DNA of 64,000 nt from Brasenia schreberi (lineage: Eukaryota; Streptophyta; Magnoliopsida; Nymphaeales; Cabombaceae): positions 18,957,001 through 19,021,000 of the forward strand of contig JAYKKT010000073.1 in assembly GCA_036023115.1 (NCBI GenBank), given 5' to 3'. The notes under the pieces were generated by a model. It ran no database searches. It saw nothing but the letters and a program-made list of their open reading frames with translations, and was not told where the DNA came from. The number at the start of each line of letters is the position of its first letter. Position 1 is the stretch's first letter. Shown in pieces: positions 11,561 through 22,946 of this stretch. A program made the position numbers and the translations under genes.

Positions 11561-12105
11561 GCAATAGTTGTTGGGCCTTCTAAGTATGAAGATTAGGGGT
11601 ATCAATTATAAATTGTAGAGGTTCGTCTAACCCCTAATTGCTAAAATCAAAGAGAAAAGTTTGCACAGTTAATGCTTGGAAGAGGTTAGACTGCTAATGC
11701 TTATGCTGCACTTTTCTTACAGAATGCGTTGCTCTCGAATACGGGAGAACCACTACTATATCTTTTGTAATCATGCCACTACGAACAAGCAATAATATAG
11801 TTAGTGGATGGATCCTAATATCTTCTCCCAATATAGTAAGGACATAAAATTTTCTTCTCAAAAAGCTTTAATTAATTAATATATATGTGTGTGTGTGCCT
11901 GTGCATGCATGTATATAGGAGAGGAAGGTTATGCTTAATGAGTTTGATACTCATAGTATAAGATGGTGAGCCCTATTGCAATATATGTTATGATACCCAC
12001 TACTTTACACCATTTTACAAGTATTGAATATGATACTCATTGAGTATAACTTGGTTTTCTTTTATATATATACACACAAGAAGATGATTTATACTTGATC
12101 AGTAC
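11561..12105. other. Intergenic AT-rich DNA
   Basis: AT-rich with a short (TG)n tract near 11885-11898 and several GATACTCAT-type phrases repeated loosely between 11945 and 12110. No gene is supported. Confidence 0.5.
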
Positions 12106-12116
12106 TCAATAAGTAA

Positions 12117-12258
12117 CAATTCTCATAATTTATAGAATTCATGGTAGATAAATCTGATAAAGTTTTACGCTGGTTGTCGAAAGATTAACGTAGTACTCCT
12201 CCTTTATCCGGGCTTGAAACCGGGCCATACACGGGTGATCCCTTACATAGGCGGAGGA
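12117..12258 (-). mobile_element. Short RTE derivative: 5' end only, with 11-bp target duplication
   Basis: On the minus strand this 142-bp piece matches the first 145 or so bases of the full-length RTE: CTCCGCCTATGTAAGGGATC, then GGATAAAGGAGGAG, CAGCGTAAAACTT and ATTATGAGAATTG. It is bounded by TCAATAAGTAA at 12106-12116 and 12259-12269. It has the element's 5' terminus but no reverse transcriptase, 3' UTR or TTG tail, which is the opposite of normal LINE truncation. It lies head-to-head with the full-length RTE that starts at 12399. Confidence 0.7.
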
Positions 12259-12605
12259 TCAATAAGTAAACACAATGTAAAATATTAGGTTCTATTGTAA
12301 TGCAATGGGGCGTACTACTTTATAAGTACCATATACATTGAATATAAGTAGATTTTTTTATATATATAATTAATGTCAATACACTTAAATGTAGTTAACT
12401 CCGCCCATGTAAGGGATCACCCTTGCATTGCCGGTCCCAAGCCTGGATAAAGGAGGAGGGTTGTGTTAGGCTTCCGACAGCCAGCGTAAAACTTCGTCGG
12501 ATTTTTACAACATGAATTACAAAAATTATGAGCATTGCTTTGGGGCGTCCCCGCCTAGCGACGTGCTGCAGAGCCCGAATGCAGTAAGAAGTAAGCAAGG
12601 GCCAT

Positions 12606-12780
12606 TACATTTTCGCCCGAATGTAGTGAATCAATTGTAGAGAGGGTTCCCACATCATGGACAGGTATGGGTAAAGAAGTTAGTCCTGCTACATTGCCGC
12701 CCGAATGTAGTGAAAAATTTTCAGAGAGGGTCTCCGCATTTTGATTATGGACGGATGCAGGGGGTAAGGAAGCTAGTCCT
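12606..12780 (+). repeat. Tandem repeat in the RTE 5' leader
   Basis: Two units of about 84-91 bp. Both contain CGCCCGAATGTAGTGAA, CAGAGAGGG or GTAGAGAGGG, a GGACRGRTRYRGG-like phrase, and end in AAGYTAGTCCT. A partial third unit lies just upstream (CCCGAATGCAGTAAGAAG near 12573). Confidence 0.7.
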
Positions 12781-12799
12781 AGATAATCGTATTGGTTCT

Positions 12800-15636
12800 T
12801 AGAATATCGGAACATTATCGGGTAAGCTAATGGAGGTGGTAGATACTATGATTCGGAGAAAGATACATATTCTATGTTTACAAGAGACAAAATGGGTTGA
12901 AGAAAAAGCAAAGGAGATAGAGGATACAGGTTTTAAATTATGGTACTCAGGTAAAGAAAAGGCTCGAAACGGAGTTGGTATTATCATAAATAAAGATTTA
13001 AAGGAGAGTGTAGTAGATATACAACGATATGGTGACCGAATCATGACGTTGAAATTAGTGTTAGGAGTAGAGGTTTTGAATATAGTTTATGCTTACGCAC
13101 CCCAAGTAGGACTAGAAGATAGTATAAAGACAGTTTTTTGGAAAGAGTTAGATAAGGTGTTTCAAAAGATTCCATAAAGGGAGATGATTTGTTTAGAAGG
13201 AGATTTAAATGGACATGTCGGTAAAGAGGCATTAGGATATCAAGGGATTCATGGAAACTTTGGTTTTGGGGATATAAATGAGGAAGGTAGGGAGATTTTA
13301 AATTTTACTATGTCATTTGATCTCATTATAGCCAATACAATCTTCAAAAAACGAGATGAACATTTAATTACTTATAAGAGTGGCTTATCACAAACACAAA
13401 TTGATTACTTTATTTGTAGAAAAAAAGATAGAGCGTGTTGTAAAGATTGTAAGGTAATTCCAGGAGAAAGCTTAACCATCCAACATTGACTTTTAGTTAT
13501 GGATTTACAAATAAAAAAATGGACAAAGAAGAAAAGAGTGCATCGAGCTATTCGGACTAAATGGTGGAACCTCAAAAGAGAGAAAGAAGATATATTTAAA
13601 CAGAAAGTCCTTCGAGGAGATGTTTGGAATTATGTTGGCACACCCTGTGATATGTGGAACAATATGGCTATATATATTAGGAAAGTGGCGAAAGATGTGT
13701 TAGGGGTATCTAAGGGAGGTGTACAGGCACAAAAAGAAGCTTGGTGGTGGAGTGAAGTAGTACAAAATAAAATCAAGGCAAAGAGGGCATGTTACAAATT
13801 ACATTATGCTAAGAAAACTAGTGAAACTTTAGAAGCTTATAAGAAAGCAAAGAAGGAAGCGAAAAAGGCCGTTAGTGAAGCAAAAGCTAAGATTTGGGAT
13901 GACTTATATAAAAGACTCAACTCAAAAGAGGGTGAAAGAGATATTTTTAGGATAGCTAAGGCTAGAGATAAGAAAACTAAAGATCTTAATTATGTTAGAT
14001 GCATAAAAGACGATGATGAAAAATTCTAGTGGCAAATGATGATATAAGAAATAGATGGAAAACTATTTTTATAATCTTTTTAATGAAAATAAAGATGTTA
14101 GTATTACTTTAGGAGATTTAGCCAAGTCAGAAAAGTATATAAATCACAATTTCTACCGACGTATTCAAAAGAATGAAGTCAAAGAGGCTCTTAAACATAT
14201 AAAGAGTGGTAAATCGGTAGGACCAGATAATATTCCTATAGAAGTTTGGAAAATACTAGGAGAAATAGGAATCACATGGCTCACAAGACTATTTAATGAA
14301 ATATGGAAAAACCCAAAGATGCCCGAGGAATGGAGAGCAAGTACACTTATACCCATATATAAGAACAAGGGAGACATTCAAAATTGTGCGAATTATCGAG
14401 GTATCAAGTTAATGAGCCATATTATGAAATTATGGGAAAGAATTATTGAACATAGGTTAAGACAAGTATCAAGTACAACAGAGAACCAATTTGGATTTAT
14501 GTCAGGCAGATCTACTATTGAAGCGATTCACCTTTTGAGATGTCTTATGGAACATTTTAGAGCAAAAAAGAAAGACCTTCACATGATATTTATTGATCTA
14601 GAAAAAGCTTATGATAGAGTACCGAGGGAGGTTCTTTGGAGAACATTAGAAAAAAGAGGTATCCCATTGACATATATTAACCTTATAAGAGACATGTATG
14701 ATGGTGCAAAAACATGTGTGAGGACTCGTGAAGGAACGACAAACTTCTTTGAAGTTAATATTGGGTTACATCAAGGATCAACTTTAAGTCCATACTTATT
14801 TATAATGGTGATTCATGAGATAACAAAACATATTCAAGATGAAGTACCTTGGTGTATGTTATTTGCAGATGACATTGTATTAGTGGAGGAGTCTAAGGAA
14901 AAAGTTAATAGAAAATTGGAACTATGGAGAGAAACAATAGAAAGCAAAGGCCTGCGACTTAGTAGAATAAAGATACAATATATGGAATGTAAGTTTGATC
15001 ATTTGGGTTACCTCAGAGGACATAGAAATTAAAATTGGCACACATTGCATCTCCCAAAAGGAAAGTTTTAAATACCTAGGGTCAATTTTTCAAAGTGATG
15101 GAAGAATTGATGGAGATGTTAAGCATAGAATTAATGCTGGTTGGTTAAAATGGAGAGGAGCATCAGGTATTCTTTGTGATAAGAAGATACCATTAAAATT
15201 AAAAGGTAAATATTATAGAGCAGCAATTAGGCCTGCCATGTTTTATGGTTCTGAGTGTTGGGCAGTTAATCATCAACATGTACAAAAGATGTCTATGACA
15301 GAAATGAAGATGTTGAGATGGATGAGTGGTCATACAAGAAAAGACCGTATACATAATGAGGTTATTAGAAACAAATTAGGAGTGGCACCAATAGAGGATA
15401 AAATGAGAGAACATCGTTTAAGATGGTTTGGACATATAGAAAGAAGATCAAAAGAAGAAACTGTAAGAAGGTTAGAAAAACTAAATTTGGAAAGTATTAA
15501 AAGAGGTAGAGGACGACCACAAAAGTGTTGGAAAGAAACAATAAAGAATGATCTAGCTTATTGTGAGTTAACTGCTAACATGGCACACGATAGGGATCTG
15601 TGGAAACAAAGAATCCATGTAGCCGACCCCGTCTAG
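12800..15636 (+). pseudogene. RTE ORF: endonuclease plus reverse transcriptase, broken
   Basis: One ancestral polyprotein now split into five frame segments: 12800-13177, 13184-13489, 13499-14029, 14055-15032 and 14995-15636. The endonuclease shows QETKW (near 12880) and GDLNGHVG (near 13202) and ends near QIDYFI. The reverse transcriptase shows the palm motif FADD at 14862-14873, preceded by LHQGSTLSP and the [12 protein letters not shown] block. The first three segments share a frame, so the TAA at 13175 and TGA at 13487 are point nonsense changes, the second fitting C-to-T change at CGA. Frame shifts follow near 14030 and 15000. The product would be a target-primed reverse transcription enzyme; this copy is dead. 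Confidence 0.92.
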
Positions 15637-15688
15637 TATGAGAAAAGGCTTAGTTGTTGTTGTTGTTTGTACACTTAAATGTAGTTAA

Positions 15689-17019
15689 GATTCAAACTGG
15701 AAAATTAAGACTATAAGTACAAATATATTTTTACTTTTTCAATTTTTTTAAGTTCAACATTGAATATAAGTAGATTTTCTTTTATATATAAGTAATGTCA
15801 ATACACTTAAATGTAGTTAAGATTCAAACTGGAAAAGTACGACTGTAAGTATAAATATATTTTTACTTTTTCATTTTTTTAAGTACAACATTAAGCTTTT
15901 TACATTTGAATCTTAACCCTAGTGCACTAGTGCATTGATGATGGACTCTCCACCGAATCAAGGATATATATATATAATATGTGTGTGTGCGCGCGCGCGT
16001 AAGTGTAAAATTAATACTTCTATGCGGAGAGACTGCAATCCTCAGTGGCTGCAAACAACTTTTTCTACATAACGCGATCTTTTCTGCATGCATCTAGACA
16101 AAAATTGATTGAAAGATGATTCCCTCCGTAAAGCCCAAACAACCAAATAGTACTGTCCTTGTGTACACATGACACATCCTTGTTTGGGTAGGGCCCAGTT
16201 GTAGGTTATAGGTCCTACACCCACTAACCATACAGCGGCCTCAATTGAATGTAGCTATCCACTAGATGTCACAACTTTTAAAAGAAAAAACAGTTTAGTA
16301 GAAGTAAATTCGTGGATTTTTTGAAGCAATAAAATCCAAAATTAACAAGGCATATCTTGCAGGTCCAATGCAGATCCAAAGCTGATTTTGAAAGGCATGC
16401 CTTGACTCACCAGGTAATCCTCGGACCCACTGAATATTTTTCCATCTTTTCTCATGACTTGAAACACATACCTACACAACTATATATATATATATAAACT
16501 TATCATGTTCACTTCTCACATGCTTACATATTGCTTTAGGGTAACATAAATATAATTTAAATTTTTTAAAAAGTTTTGAAGGAACGCAAAAGACATTGTT
16601 ATCGTAAGGATTGGTGGTTGACTATTTAAATCATCACAAATTATTGAAAAGATAATAGGTCCCTTTGAGAAAATGGATATGACCAAAGATTGGTGGTTGA
16701 TTAAGGTTTGATCTGTAGAGCTAGAAGAAGGCACTAGAGCTTCTATTCTCTGCATATCAATGCGATCCTCACGATCACTATAACTGGTATGTCCTTTACA
16801 TGAACAAAATGCTGCAAAAAGAGTCGCTGCTTGTGTAGTTCTGCAGACATGCAATGGCGAAGGTAAGAAAGTGGTTCCCCATTCCACTGCTACTGGATGT
16901 AGTGGCATATATGCTTGAATGTAATATTGGTTAACACCCAAGTCATCCCTCGAGAAGGGTGACCTAAAACCAGAAGCTATGAAAATGAACTTTTGTTATT
17001 GGTTGATTTTAAATTTTTT
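15689..17019. other. Intergenic DNA with flanking duplication
   Basis: About 120 bp next to the RTE (ACACTTAAATGTAGTTAAGATTCAAACTGG and following) is repeated at 15671-15770 and 15800-15895, and an earlier partial copy lies before the RTE at 12340-12398; so the RTE landed in a pre-existing tandem repeat. A (GT)n(GC)n tract lies at 15979-16000. No gene is supported. Confidence 0.5.
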
Positions 17020-17105
17020 GGTACAACTGGGAGGCCGAAGCCGATCTCATGACCTTAAATTTGTGACTCGACCCCTCTAGCTAGGTAAGTTATTGCTCTT
17101 TATGC
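17020..17105 (-). repeat. tRNA-derived SINE-like copy
   Basis: Reverse-strand member of the window's SINE family: read on the minus strand it shows AACTTACCTAGCTAGAGGGG, then a B-box-like AAGGTCATGAGATCGGCTTC. Ends approximate. Confidence 0.5.
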
Positions 17106-19229
17106 GAATATTGGTTGAACTTAAATGAAGCATATGAACACAGATTTAAAGAGAAGGCAAGTTGAGCATCACGGGCGCAACATATTGATGAAGAATCAGT
17201 TTCCGTTTGACGGAGGGAAGAAACATACAATAATGAATAATGAAGGTCCTGTACTTGTCACAAAGATCAAGATCTCTTCACGTGAAAATAAGGTTCTCTG
17301 CCTTGATACTCTAAAAATCCGAGCAGAAACTGCGACGATTCCATAGGTTGGTTATTCACTACTGCTCTGCTCCTTTTATTTTCGGATAGGACAGCAGGAG
17401 AGTTTGTGTCTCTCTGTATGGTGTTTGTGTTGGGAATTGGAGCAAAGGACAGTTATTCCAGTAGGGAGTGAATGTACGGAAGACTCAGATATTTCGAAAT
17501 AAAAGGTTTGAATCTACCCATTGAATAACGAAATGAAGGAATTGGACAACAAAAATATATAAATAATGCATTAAAAGACCTCTCTCCTCAACGCGCACAC
17601 ACGCCTATCTGTGTGTATTATGGGAGAGAGAGAGGACCTTGTGAACAACGCTTAATTAGTTCTGATAACAGCAATAATTAAGCAAGTCTCAGGTATCATC
17701 TAAGTTGGGTCCGTTTCTTAAAGGCGTAATGCAGGCTAGACTTCTTTGTCCATCTCTAGATATATTCATGAGAGAATCTAGCTGTTTTATGAAGGATAAA
17801 TAAATGTAAAGACTGTCAGAGGACTCTGACAAATTACAGTGCTAGTCTTCCTAAGCAATGATTAAAAAAAAAATACAGCTCCTTGTCTGCTAGCTTCCAC
17901 CGATAGAAAATAGCATGATGAGAGATTCGTTTATTATGTTGGTAGTTGGTAGTTCAAATCCGAGGTAAAATTTTTCAGAGTGGATGGCTTCTAAGCCATA
18001 CGTCGGTCATTGCTTTGTTAAGAAATATCACCTTAACGGGCACATCTATTGGAATCTTCGTTTTTAAAAGGAGGGAGATCGTCATTATACGTACAAGCAC
18101 TATTTTATGAGGAAAATTAAGATGATTTATACTTCGTGGTCGAACGGATGCTGGAATCTACTAATGGGGACGTGTCCCATTTTCTATCTACAGCGCCCCT
18201 GTTATATAAGCAGAACCGATCATCTTCTGAAGCCATACTGGTCAAAAAGGAAAAATGTGACCGACAGCAGAAGCCTTTACTGCTCCCTCTTGATATGACG
18301 CAACCTCGAGACCATCTAAATCACTCGAAAAAACATGATGCGTCAGATTTAACAGACGAAATGGTATATTTTATTATGGAAAGTTAAAAGCTAGTTCATG
18401 CATACCCGACTGGTTTCCGCTTTCGACGTAGGAAAAGTTTAAGCCACTTGTGTGTAGAGAAGAGGAACACGGTAAATGACTGCATTGTAACGGCACACGG
18501 ACACTCAATTGTGTGTGTGAGAGACAGAGAGAAAGAGGAAGTGTATGACAGACGTTTTATTTTCCTTCTGCTTTATTAACCCTTCACTGTGAAGAGTAGT
18601 AGCGTGTTAATTATACAACCTTTCATCAATAAAATTAAAAATTATTGATGTTTTTGTCACTCTGATGTTGAGCTGTTTAGACAGGTTAGTGAAAACTTTT
18701 CCTAGCAGTTTCGGTGGTTCACGAGACAAACTACTCAAACAGAAACAACAGATTCATTGCAAGAAAGGACCACGGAAGATTATATATATGTTTTGTTTTT
18801 TGTTGGATTGGACCACTCAAGAATTTTCCATCAAAAGACGAGAAAATTTTACTCCAACGATCTTAAAGGAAACCATGTGGGCTGTGCAGCCCTCGCCTTG
18901 AAAAGTTCACTTGAGAATCATAACTTTACATTCCATTTTTGGCCATCTGAAACCTTTCGGTTAAAGTTTGAGAGCTACAGTCATATTTTATTAGATCTTT
19001 AGACGACCTTTTCTGCAGTCTGTTGCCAATTTGAAGTTAAAATACCCATGAAATTGGCTTGTTGCATAGAACGCTTTCATCTGACGAGATGGAGTGAGTG
19101 CATGCTTGATAACGTAATTAAGATAGTTAAACTAAGAATAGTCATCTTTTCTGTGATTGGTGAACAGTGGCAACACCGTCAGACTTAAAGAACAGACGAA
19201 ATGGTAGAATAGACACTAAAATAGGTGGG
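17106..19229. other. Intergenic DNA
   Basis: Short open frames on the plus strand at 17125-17346, 18107-18387 and 18665-19002 have no recognisable motif, no TATA/ATG arrangement and ordinary intergenic composition. I see no gene that I can support. A short GA tract lies near 17622-17636. Confidence 0.45.
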
Positions 19230-19355
19230 CGCGGCTTTCTTTTTCTATCTTTTAACGCAAACTGAAGCCAGATGAACGCCCTGGCCAAACTCATGACCTG
19301 CAACCAGTGAGTCGACCCACTGGCCAGGTGAGCTAATGCTCCTTGTGCTGGTTGA
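19230..19355 (-). repeat. tRNA-derived SINE-like copy
   Basis: Minus-strand reading gives AGCATTAGCTCACCTGGCCA, GTGGGTCGACTCAC and GCAGGTCATGAGTTTGGCC, the A-box and B-box segments of the family. It lies about 360 bp beyond the stop of the 19717 SAUR gene, perhaps just past its 3' UTR. Confidence 0.6.
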
Positions 19356-19716
19356 GGCCATGTTTTTGGCCCTTTCACCTTCAAAATGAATCACTGATTT
19401 ACGTCAAAGCAAACAAAATTATAGCGTGATTATAGATCTATCCTCAAGTTCGCAACTTGGATCACAACAAAAAAGAACACCATTATTGCAGTTCAGAAAC
19501 TGACTCGTGTAACTTGTAAATGAAGGAAAAAGAAGAGAAAGAAGCAGTCCACTAATCATTAATAGCAGCTATACAATGTCTCAGCATCACTTAACGAAAA
19601 ATTTACAGAATCAACCCAGAATTAGCATCGGTTGCCGGTCAAAATCGAGAGGGAGAGAGAGAGAGGAAGGTAAAGCAGAAGGTAATAATTATGTGGAGTG
19701 ATTTCTGCTGCTTAAT

Positions 19717-20010
19717 TCATCTCAACGATGATGTTAGCGATCGGAAAACCATTTCCTCGCAAGGAATCATCAATCCCATGTCGTGGTCGAATCCGTATTC
19801 CTCCTCTGCCAATTGAAGAAGGCTCTGAAACTCCGGGTGGTTGAGGAGAGAGATTGGCACAATGAACCTCCTTCGCTTCTCTCCCACGTACACAACAAAG
19901 TGTCCCTTGGGAACGTCCCCCGGCAGATCTCCTGAGTCGTCCCCTGAACTCTTCTTTCCAAGGCTGGAACACCTCCTAAGAATCTGCTTCACTCCTTTCT
20001 TCACAGCCAT
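19717..20010 (-). CDS. SAUR family protein, 97 aa
   Basis: Intronless SAUR gene of standard length. The start is the ATG at 20010-20008 ([14 protein letters not shown]); the frame stays open upstream to 20190, but that part is hydrophobic and Ser/Leu-rich leader sequence with a CT-rich stretch just before the ATG, as in a 5' UTR. The SAUR core is [11 protein letters not shown] at residues 33-43, [32 protein letters not shown] and GLMIPCEE at 79-86. The basic N terminus with the [13 protein letters not shown] pattern is close to the SAUR50-type subgroup. It probably promotes cell expansion through PP2C.D phosphatases; that is family knowledge, not seen here. The TATA-like box is at 20188-20196. 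Confidence 0.93.
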   Translation of the reverse strand: MAVKKGVKQILRRCSSLGKKSSGDDSGDLPGDVPKGHFVVYVGEKRRRFIVPISLLNHPEFQSLLQLAEEEYGFDHDMGLMIPCEEMVFRSLTSSLR

Positions 20011-20187
20011 GGTGTGAGAGAGAGAAAGGATCAGTAGAGGAAGGTGGTGTAGAGAAGAATTTAGAGGAAAGCAGAAAGATTTATAGAAAGCAGGAAGAAA
20101 AGAAAGATAGCAGGAGATTGTTGAGCTTTTTCTGATGGGGGGAGGGAGTTTATTCTTTGCAAGAAAGAGTGAGTATGTTTGGGCATA

Positions 20188-20196
20188 CATATATAG
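20188..20196 (-). promoter_or_regulatory. TATA box of the 19717 SAUR gene
   Basis: CTATATATG on the minus strand, about 180 bp before the ATG at 20010. It implies a leader of about 150 nt, which includes the CT-rich tract ending at 20011. Confidence 0.5.
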
Positions 20197-22054
20197 ATGT
20201 TTTTCGGTGAAGCAAGGTCATGTACTATATTTATTTATTTATCTTTGTAAAATTGTTATATAAAGACAGTCCCCGGGCGTTTTGGGGGGTGAGAGAGAAC
20301 ATGCCGGACAGTGAAGTGAAGGGTTCAATTTTTGTACACATTCCATAGGGACAGCAAGGGCCCATTGAATAGCACCCCCCTGGAAACTCTCGTCTCATTT
20401 ATGTGACCCCTTCTTTTCCCCACTTCTCATTCCCCTTTGCCTTTGCCGTGCTATGCTTTCGCACGGATCACTCTTTATAGTGTTTTGCATTAGTTTATTT
20501 TTTCGCGCTCTAGATTTTATAGTTTTCAGCAAGTGTCTGCCTGTTAAGAGCTTGCAGATGGATTTGTATGGACCAACTTGGATCTTCCTGTATATATGTC
20601 CATATTATCCCCTTGTCTTCCAATCCTTTATGTATATTATATATACAGAGAGAGTGATTGGATCTCGCCTATGGTTTTTTCATATGTGATCGTTGTAATA
20701 ATATTGTTCTTCATTCTTTTTTTAAAAAATTAAAAAAAATTAAATTATACTTATGTTATCGAAAAACTACGAGTAGGTAAGTAAAAGGTGGAGAAGATTG
20801 AGTTTCCTCATATTATATATGTCTGTATATTTATATATGACCTTTTACTCTTCTTCTTTTTAATATTCTTGATGGGGATTCAGAACTCCACAGCCAGTAT
20901 TTCCAAGACCAAAGACTAGCCGGATATTAACTCTTCGCAGGCAGGGCCCAAACAGTGAATTTGATGTGTCTGATTAAGTCGGTAGTCCAGACCCATGTTG
21001 GATTAGGAAGAGGATATCGTATGTAACTTTGAGCTCAGATTTATCTGTACAAGGTATTGGTTCAGAGGCATTCTCACCTTGTTTTATGGGAAGAAAAGCT
21101 GTCAAATGTTGCTGTTTATAAAAAAGGGCAATAACTATTTTTATAATAGTTGCAACTTATAATGTTAATGACTTTTCTGTTTTTGGCTAACTTCTTTGAT
21201 CTTTATATTATATTATATATTATATATATGTGATTATTGGGTCCAGCAATGTCTAGGATATCTATGCTGATGCCGATAATTTACTTTTAAGAACAATGCG
21301 TTTTATTGTTTTTTTAATATTTTATAATTTTCTAAATGATACTTATGTCCCTGAAAGTAAAGGTTGAACACAAATATACATGAGGGACAAATTGCACACA
21401 TAACAATACTTGAGTCTTTTAGGATGTTATCCTCTTTATTTTTCTTAGTTCGACAATGAGAGATGAACCATTTAAGTTAGACCTTTTCACTCTTTTGTAC
21501 TTTGATATCAACCGTTCATTTCTCTTGATCAAACAACTAACATTTCAAAAGATGTCACTCGAAGGAGACCACAACATTTCTAATACTGTATGTTGATAAG
21601 CAATCTGATATTACGCAAGTTTAGGGACTATATAACAATTTTGGTTCTATGAGCTTCTTCTTATTGTAAAGAGGCATTTCGTATGACACGAAACTGCAAC
21701 AAAATGATAGGGAAGTACTCTTTATATCACTTTTGCTGCATCAGTGCTTCATTAATTAAAATGCAGCCATTTTGCTAGAATAACAAGGCAATTAATCCTG
21801 GATTTAGTTAATATTAGTGAACCAGGTCAGTTGGTGCTGCTTGGTATATGTCATAACTAAGGTTGGATTACCTGCGCATTACCGGGCAAAGCCCATGGGT
21901 GGTGCTTGTTTAGACACTAAAACATCAGTGCATGATATAAAACCTGATCAACTGCACAATGGCCACCGGAAAAGGGCCCATTCAGATCGCCACTATTAAG
22001 ATTGAGTAAAATGGCCACTGCACATCCATGAGGTCACTGCGCTTAGAGAAGGCT

Positions 22055-22079
22055 GGGTTTGGGTTTGGGTTTGGGTTTG
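22055..22079 (+). other. Potential G-quadruplex motif
   Basis: Four GGG runs each separated by TTT (GGGTTTGGGTTTGGGTTTGG and on), the textbook form of an intramolecular G-quadruplex. The unit is GGGTTT, not the plant telomere unit TTTAGGG. Confidence 0.6.
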
Positions 22080-22375
22080 GTTAGGTTAACCCTAGCAAGC
22101 ATTAGAGAGTACTGGAGATGATCTGAAACCTGACCAACTTCAGGAACTGTAGTTATGTTTAGTTGATTTGTAGTTTTGCTGGTACAGACAATTGAAGATA
22201 TGACTTGGTCATGCTTTTCATATAGTAGCAACCTTGAGACATCCTAAGGCAGCACTTAAGCTTTGCTGCACTGTAGGGCCTGAGATAAAGTGGAGGCCCT
22301 ATTGATAAGTATGATTAGGATAATCCATTGCGAATTTAGTCATCGTTAGGACCAATCGAGGGGCTCCTTGTTAGG

Positions 22376-22503
22376 CATAATAATGCTGGATTAGTCAGAT
22401 ATTGTGGGTCTTCGTTGGCCGCCGGCGCTGCTTGTCTCTACATAATAATGCTGGATTAATTGGATATTATGAGTCTTCGTGGGGTGCCGCTGCTTGTTTA
22501 GGC
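22376..22503 (+). repeat. 65-bp tandem duplication
   Basis: Two adjacent units start CATAATAATGCTGGATTA (22376 and 22441), share GATATTRTGRGTCTTCGT, and end with CTGCTTGT. A third unit begins at 22503 and stops after a few bases. About 80 percent identity by eye. Confidence 0.75.
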
Positions 22504-22559
22504 ATTATAAAATAACAGCATTGTCATTACAGGCTGTGAGCCAACTATATTGATCAGGA

Positions 22560-22670
22560 ACCTGGAGGGGCATAGCCCATCTGGCTATCAGTCCAACCCA
22601 AAATCGGTTGGTCAGGAGTTCGACACTCAGGGCATGCGGCTTTCGGCCAAGGATGTATAATTGCAAGAAG
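22560..22670 (+). repeat. tRNA-derived SINE-like copy
   Basis: A-box-like TAGCCCATCTGGCTA and B-box-like GGTCAGGAGTTCGACACTCA, followed by GGGCATGCGGCTTTCGGCC, the same order as in the other copies. Ends approximate. Confidence 0.6.
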
Positions 22671-22946
22671 TGATAAAAGACTACTTAAACAAGATCATAA
22701 TTTTTGGGATAAATTGGAGCTCCATGAATATATGTACGTCTATCGCTTATTTACAGAAAACTGCTCATCTTTTTCATTTTATCACTTTACTGGCTGAGTT
22801 TTGAAAGACAGGATACCGAGTTCACCTTCCCTTAGTTTACTCAAATGAAAAGATATGTCTTCTCCATGTATTTTGTTGCACAAGTATGACTATGAAGTAT
22901 ATACGATGGCATACAGAACACGCAAGAGAAAGGGACACACGTATTT

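Larger units (their letters stand above)
12399..15669 (+). mobile_element. Full-length RTE-clade LINE with perfect 19-bp target duplication
   Basis: A 3271-bp non-LTR retrotransposon flanked by the identical repeat TACACTTAAATGTAGTTAA (12380-12398 and 15670-15688). The 5' end is CTCCGCCCATGTAAGGGATC. The 3' end carries the family signature GTCTAGTATGAGAAAAGGCT followed by a (TTG)n tail, typical of plant RTE elements, rather than poly(A). The order is 5' leader with an internal tandem repeat (about 12606-12780), apurinic endonuclease, then reverse transcriptase. The perfect duplication says insertion is fairly recent, but several stops and frameshifts mean this copy cannot encode its protein. 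It is the reference for the other RTE pieces in the window. Confidence 0.95.
20197..22946. other. Intergenic DNA
   Basis: AT-rich tracts (20700-20850, 21200-21240), a G-rich four-block motif at 22055-22079, a 65-bp tandem duplication at 22376-22503 and a SINE-like copy at 22560-22670. No protein gene is supported. Confidence 0.5.

Noticed and set aside
16516..16941. 141-codon minus-strand frame
   Set aside because: Ordinary intergenic composition, no recognised motif, no promoter or splice context.
18136..18387. 83-codon plus-strand frame with a fairly normal residue mix
   Set aside because: No family recognised, no TATA box or Kozak-like context, and a competing frame overlaps it; chance cannot be excluded.
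22051..22095. Interstitial telomere repeat
   Set aside because: The unit is GGGTTT rather than TTTAGGG and there are only four units.
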